This document shows, one piece after another, positions 60,447 through 64,000 of a DNA stretch of 64,000 nt (the stretch's first letter is position 1; each line of letters opens with the position of its first letter). Origin of the DNA: an uncultured Collinsella sp. (GTDB taxonomy: Bacteria; Actinomycetota; Coriobacteriia; Coriobacteriales; Coriobacteriaceae); assembly GCA_958405565.1 (NCBI GenBank), contig CATYEN010000001.1:1-64000 (forward strand), given 5' to 3'. The notes under the pieces were generated by a model. The model was not told the origin of the DNA. It searched no databases and saw only the letters and a list, made by a program, of their open reading frames with translations. Position numbers and translations under genes: made by a program.

Positions 60447-61238
60447 CTAGCTGCTCGCCTTCCGATACCCCGTGGCAAACGAAGGGTCGTAAAGCTTGCT
60501 GCGCTCGTACGACTCCGCTTGCGCGCCGTTGTGCGCAAGCCCACCGCGAGCTCCGAGCACGCGGCCCACCACCACGAGCGCCGTGCGGTCGATGCCCTCT
60601 CGCGCGCCCGCATCGGCGAGCGTGCCCACTGTGCATCGCACCACGCGCTCCTCAGGCCAGGTCGCCTTGTACACGAGCGCCGCCGGCTCGTCGGAGCTGC
60701 GGCCCGCGGCCAAAAGCTCGGCGGAAAGCTCGGCGAGCATACCCGAGCTCAGGAAGATGACCATAGTCGAGCCGCTTTCCGCCATGGTGCGCATGCCCTC
60801 GCCCGCGGGCATGGGGGTGCGCCCGGAAAGCCGCGTGATCACGACCGACTGGCTGATTCCCGGCAGCGTGTATTCCTGGCGAAGCGCCGCCGCGGCACCG
60901 CAAAAGCTCGACACGCCGGGCACCACCTCGTAGTCCACGCCGCGCGCGTCGAGTGCGTCCATCTGCTCCTGGATGGCGCCGTACAGGCACGGGTCGCCCG
61001 TGTGCAGGCGCACCACTTCCTCGCCCCGCGCATCCGCCGCGCACATCACGTCGAGCACTTCCTCCAAGGTCATGTGCGCGCTGTCGTAGACGATGCAGGA
61101 TTCCTTGCACTCAGCGAGCAGCTCGGGGTTCACAAGGCTTCCCGCCCAAACGACCACGTCGGCCGCGCGCAGAAGGCGCGCCCCGCGCAGCGTGATAAGG
61201 TCGGCGGCGCCCGAGCCTGCGCCAACGATATGAATCAT
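60447..61238 (-). CDS. cbiF: Precorrin-4 / cobalt-precorrin-4 C11-methyltransferase
   Basis: This 263-residue enzyme methylates C11. IHIVGAGSGAADLITLRGA, VWAGSLVNPELL, VRLHTGDPCLYGAIQEQMD, VVPGVSSFCGAAAAL and GEGMRTMA are typical. ATG 61238 follows GGGAAGG. It is the first gene of the minus-strand cobalamin operon; 17 genes follow one another with no gap larger than a base or so, most of them overlapping. I see no strong promoter or riboswitch for it on the minus strand in 61239-61440. Confidence 0.93.
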   Translation of the reverse strand: MIHIVGAGSGAADLITLRGARLLRAADVVVWAGSLVNPELLAECKESCIVYDSAHMTLEEVLDVMCAADARGEEVVRLHTGDPCLYGAIQEQMDALDARGVDYEVVPGVSSFCGAAAALRQEYTLPGISQSVVITRLSGRTPMPAGEGMRTMAESGSTMVIFLSSGMLAELSAELLAAGRSSDEPAALVYKATWPEERVVRCTVGTLADAGAREGIDRTALVVVGRVLGARGGLAHNGAQAESYERSKLYDPSFATGYRKASS

Positions 61239-61369
61239 CCGAGCCTTCCCTTCCCGTTTCTCATCGCAACCGTTTACGCCGCCATTCGCGCAGCGGGCAA
61301 AACACGGCGCCTGCAGCGGCAATCGGCGCAAATACGCAGGCAGGAGGCGCAATGCAGCCCGCCCTGGCT

Positions 61370-61398
61370 TTGACACGTTCACAAGTGCCCACTATCAT
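61370..61398 (+). promoter_or_regulatory. Sigma-70-type promoter of the riboswitch-controlled operon
   Basis: A perfect TTGACA (61370-61375) and TATCAT (61393-61398) are separated by 17 bases. Transcription would begin near 61405, just before the riboswitch. The -10 box lies in the palindrome ACTATCATAGT, so a minus-strand -10 (TATGAT, 61394-61399) overlaps it. No matching minus-strand -35 is clear. Confidence 0.78.
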
Positions 61399-61449
61399 AG
61401 TAAAAGTTTCGGCAACGAGCATATGACAATCGGATAAAAGGAAATGACC

Positions 61450-61650
61450 GGCGCGGCGCCCGCACAGCCCGCGCTGGCTTGCGGAGGGAACCAGGTGGGA
61501 ATCCTGGGCAAGGGACATTACTGTATAGGACGCGCGGGCGAACCGCCTCGCGCCCCAAGCCAGACTGCTTCGCCTTTTCCTCACGGCATCGCCGTGGCGT
61601 TAGCTCCTTGTGAACCCCGAGGGGTGCGCTTTTCTTTCGCTTGTGCCGAC
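61450..61650 (+). ncRNA. Cobalamin riboswitch and expression platform
   Basis: The plus strand carries the conserved core GGGAACCAGGTGGGAATCC (about 61484-61503), then ATTACTGT and, after a variable stem, AAGCCAGACTGC (B12-box-like, about 61556-61567). These match the order and words of cobalamin riboswitches. Downstream, ACCCCGAGGGGT followed by TTTTCTTT near 61613-61639 is a plausible terminator or sequestering hairpin. It lies between the TTGACA promoter and the cbiK-like gene, which it should repress when cobalamin is abundant. Boundaries are approximate. Confidence 0.85.
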
Positions 61651-61696
61651 AAGCAACTGTCGCCGGGGGACCGGCAAACCGAGGAAAGGAAAAACC

Positions 61697-62623
61697 ATGT
61701 CCGACCAGATGTCACGCCGCGGCTTCATGGGCGCCGCAGCAACCGGAGCCGTCGCGCTCGCCGGAGTCGCGCTCGCGGGCTGCTCCAACACCTCCGCGAG
61801 TTCCGAGAAATCGAGTGAAAAGGAGAAGGCCGTGAAGCCGGTCATCCTCGTCACGAGCTTCGGCACGAGCTACAATGACTCGCGCCACATCACCATCGGC
61901 GCCATCGAAGACGCTATCCGCGAGAAGTACTGGCAGGACTACGACATCCGCCGCGCCTTCACCGCGCAGATCATCATCGACAAGCTGAAGAAGCGCGACG
62001 GCATCACGATCGACAACATGACCGAGGCGCTCGACCGCTGCGTGGAAGACGGCGTGAAGGAAATCGTCGTGCAGCCGACGCATCTCATGGCTGGCCTGGA
62101 ATACGCCGACGTGAAAGACGAGCTCGACAAGTACGCCGACAAGTTCGACAAGATCTCGCTCGGCGACCCGCTGCTCACCTCCGACGACGACTACAAGAAG
62201 GTGGCCGCAGCCATTAAGGAGAACATGGCGTCCTTCGACGACGGCAAGACGGCGCTGTGCCTCATGGGTCACGGCACCGAAGCCGATTCCAACGCCGACT
62301 ATACAAAGATGCAGGAAGTGTTCAAGAACGAGGGCTTGACTCAGTTCTTCGTCGGCACCGTCGAGGCTGAACCGACCTGCGAGGATGTTATCGCCGCCGC
62401 GAGCGCCGCAGGCTACAAGAAGGCCGTGCTCGCGCCGTTCATGGTGGTCGCGGGCGACCACGCGAACAACGACATGGCAGACGAGACCGACCCCGACAGC
62501 TGGGCTGCGAAGTTCGTGGCCGCCGGCTTCGAAGTGACGTGCCTGCTCCAGGGTCTGGGACAGAACGTCGCGGTCGACGACATCTACGTCTCGCACGTGG
62601 ACGACGCCATCGCCAAGCTGTAA
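61697..62623 (+). CDS. cbiK: Secreted CbiK-like sirohydrochlorin cobaltochelatase lipoprotein
   Basis: The 308-residue protein begins MSDQMSRRGFMGAAATG and then has the lipobox LAGC (Cys about 29), so it has a twin-arginine-like lipoprotein signal. The mature part is an anaerobic-type CbiK: PVILVTSFGTSY, then PTHLMAGLEY, LCLMGHGTEADSNADY (metal His), GTVEAEP (Glu) and VVAGDHANNDMA (second His). CbiK inserts cobalt into sirohydrochlorin. Location outside the membrane is unusual but known for a periplasmic CbiK of Desulfovibrio; a cobalt or tetrapyrrole carrier role is possible. GAGGAAAGGA precedes ATG 61697. Confidence 0.87.
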   Translation: MSDQMSRRGFMGAAATGAVALAGVALAGCSNTSASSEKSSEKEKAVKPVILVTSFGTSYNDSRHITIGAIEDAIREKYWQDYDIRRAFTAQIIIDKLKKRDGITIDNMTEALDRCVEDGVKEIVVQPTHLMAGLEYADVKDELDKYADKFDKISLGDPLLTSDDDYKKVAAAIKENMASFDDGKTALCLMGHGTEADSNADYTKMQEVFKNEGLTQFFVGTVEAEPTCEDVIAAASAAGYKKAVLAPFMVVAGDHANNDMADETDPDSWAAKFVAAGFEVTCLLQGLGQNVAVDDIYVSHVDDAIAKL

Positions 62624-62767
62624 ACTCGCCGCGCACGGGAGCGCCGGTCGCGTCCCCGTGCAACGGGCATGCGCCTTTCCCCGACGACGACGCATGCCCG
62701 TTGCATTCGCATCCCGCCCGCCCACCGCACGGCGCGGGCGGTCGAAGCGATTGAAAGGAACCCCTCC

Positions 62768-63301
62768 ATGTTGAAGAAAACCCTCGTCTTCGCCCTGTCG
62801 GCGGCGCTTTTCGCGATCTCGCTCGCCGGCTGCGGCGGAAATTCAATCGACAGCGCAAAGGCAAGCGATGCCGATTCCCAGGAAAAGACCGAACAGGCGG
62901 CCGATGCGCCCGAGGGCGCAAGCGCTGCCCCCATTACCGCCGACAAGGTGGCCGACGGCACCTATCCGATCACCGTCGATTCCAGCTCGAACATGTTCAG
63001 GATTGTGGACGCCCAGCTCATCGTGGAAAACGGCTCCATGCACTGCGTGATGACGCTTTCCGGCACGGGCTACGGCAAGCTCTTCATGGGCACGGGCGAC
63101 GAGGCTGCCGCCGCGAGCGAGGCCGACTTCATCCCCTATGTGGAAAACGCGGAAGGCAAGTACACCTACGACGTGCCCATTGATGCGCTCGACGAGGACA
63201 CCGCCTGTGCCGCGTGGAGTATTAGAAAAGAGCAGTGGTACGACCGCACGCTTGTGTTCGAATCCGCCGGCGTCGATCTGCGCGCCGACGCACTGAAGTA
63301 A
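62768..63301 (+). CDS. Surface lipoprotein, probably linked to cobalt or corrinoid uptake
   Basis: This 177-residue protein has a lipoprotein signal (LKKTLVFALSAALFAISLAGC), an acidic linker and one compact domain. The domain has GTYPITVDSSSNMFRIVDAQ, LSGTGYGKLFMGTG and AAWSIRKEQWYDRTLVFES. I recall similar domains in anaerobe lipoproteins near metal-uptake genes, but cannot name a function. It lies in the riboswitch-controlled operon between cbiK and a substrate-binding protein. GAAAGGA precedes ATG 62768; a longer frame lacks a site and a signal. Confidence 0.75.
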   Translation: MLKKTLVFALSAALFAISLAGCGGNSIDSAKASDADSQEKTEQAADAPEGASAAPITADKVADGTYPITVDSSSNMFRIVDAQLIVENGSMHCVMTLSGTGYGKLFMGTGDEAAAASEADFIPYVENAEGKYTYDVPIDALDEDTACAAWSIRKEQWYDRTLVFESAGVDLRADALK

Positions 63302-63305
63302 CGCC

Positions 63306-64000
63306 ATGCGGTCGATTCTTCCCAAGGGGGAAAACAGGAAGCGCCACGGCATCGCGGCGCGCGCGATCGCCTGCGTTCTCGTCGCCCTGCTCGCGCTTCC
63401 CTTCGCGGGGTGCAGTGCGAGCCCGAACGCGACCGGTGGCACGGCGGGCTCTCAGGAATACACTGTGAGTGTTTCGCTTTCCGGCGGGTCAGGGCGCGCA
63501 AGCATCGCCTCGCCCACCACAATTGTGAAGGATGGTGACACCTACACCGCGACCATCACCTGGTCGAGTTCGAACTACGACAAAATGACCGTCGACGGCG
63601 TGGACTACGCGCCCGTAAACGACGGCGGCAACTCCACATTCGAGATACCCGTCACGCTCGACGAGGACATCGCCGTGTCGGCCGAGACCGTCGCCATGTC
63701 GACGCCGCACACCATCGACTACACGCTCCACTTCGACTCATCCACCATGAAGGAGAAATCGGGCGACGATGCAAGCGGCGGCTCCCCTGCGGGTACGGCT
63801 TCAAGCGCCGCGGCCGACTTCCACAACGCCGATTTGGGCTGCGGCTGGGAGCCGACGGGGACGCTTCAGCTTGAATACGCCAAGCACTTCACTGTCGACG
63901 AGTACGAAGGCGGCCTGCGGCTTATCTGCATTTCGAACGGGGAGCGCTTCCTCGTGGTGCCGCAAGATGCGAAGGTACCTGATGGGTTGAGCTCCGACAT
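63306..64000 (+). CDS. Substrate-binding lipoprotein of an ABC transporter, cut by the window end
   Basis: An open frame from ATG 63306 runs without a stop to the last base. It encodes a basic start, a signal and lipobox (LLALPFAGCS), then a beta-rich domain of about 120 residues related in style to the preceding lipoprotein. A new domain follows with LQLEYAKHFTVDEYEGGLRL and GERFLVVPQDAKVPDGLSS. That second part resembles the N-terminus of FecCD-type (heme, siderophore, corrinoid) substrate-binding proteins of anaerobes. The context suggests cobalt-corrinoid uptake. Only 231 codons are visible, so the class is tentative. Confidence 0.7.
   Translation, partial: MRSILPKGENRKRHGIAARAIACVLVALLALPFAGCSASPNATGGTAGSQEYTVSVSLSGGSGRASIASPTTIVKDGDTYTATITWSSSNYDKMTVDGVDYAPVNDGGNSTFEIPVTLDEDIAVSAETVAMSTPHTIDYTLHFDSSTMKEKSGDDASGGSPAGTASSAAADFHNADLGCGWEPTGTLQLEYAKHFTVDEYEGGLRLICISNGERFLVVPQDAKVPDGLSSD

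Noticed and set aside
61239..61440. A cobalamin riboswitch on the minus strand for the biosynthetic operon
   Set aside because: No B12-box-like word or ordered core motifs are visible in this direction.
61261..61584. Minus-strand frame across the cbiF-cbiK intergenic region
   Set aside because: It runs antisense through the promoter and the cobalamin riboswitch core and has no recognisable protein motif.

Overview
The window comes from a high-GC anaerobic actinobacterium. The closest fit is Coriobacteriia, probably a Collinsella-like organism. The reasons are the LoaP antiterminator heading a polysaccharide operon, a GlgC/GlgD glycogen locus, one-chain Fe-S serine dehydratase and oxygen-independent enzymes for most of the corrin ring steps. 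The assignment comes from gene content only; no database search was possible.

Layout. (1) 1-10.8 kb, minus strand: the promoter-proximal part of a cell-surface polysaccharide operon (loaP, initiating sugar transferase, three GT2 enzymes, a Wzy-like polymerase, a Wzx flippase, LicD, IspD-like cytidylyltransferase, SDR enzyme, acetyltransferase, GT14). It has a predicted sigma-70 promoter and a large leader hairpin just before loaP. (2) 11.25-12.9 kb, minus: tRNA-Ala, thiamine pyrophosphokinase and a HAD hydrolase. (3) 13.2-26.3 kb, plus: a glycogen locus (glgB, glgP, glgC, glgD, glgA and a GH13-GH77 fusion). GlgB and GlgA carry histone-H1-like Lys/Ala tails. (4) 26.4-44.7 kb: housekeeping genes (zinc ribbon, rsmB, fmt, def, priA, gltX, metK, sdaA), an L,D-transpeptidase, a MacAB-like exporter and a radical SAM protein. 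Several gene borders here hold palindromic repeats. (5) 44.8-61.2 kb, minus: a tightly overlapping 17-gene cobalamin operon of extreme GC. An IS21 istA remnant lies at its downstream edge, which suggests horizontal acquisition. (6) 61.37-64 kb, plus: a sigma-70 promoter and a cobalamin riboswitch, then a secreted CbiK-like lipoprotein, a second lipoprotein and a substrate-binding lipoprotein cut by the window end.

How the parts work together. The polysaccharide operon builds an undecaprenyl-linked repeat unit, decorates it (probably with a CDP-activated polyol or similar group through LicD), flips it and polymerises it. LoaP would let RNA polymerase read the long operon. The glycogen genes make ADP-glucose, elongate, branch and degrade glycogen; the GH13-GH77 enzyme recycles maltodextrins. 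The cobalamin operon covers nearly all steps from cobalt-precorrin-2 to adenosylcobalamin with nucleotide-loop assembly. Genes for uroporphyrinogen and precorrin-2 synthesis, threonine kinase and the lower ligand base are not in the window. The divergent riboswitch-controlled genes look like surface cobalt or corrinoid handling.
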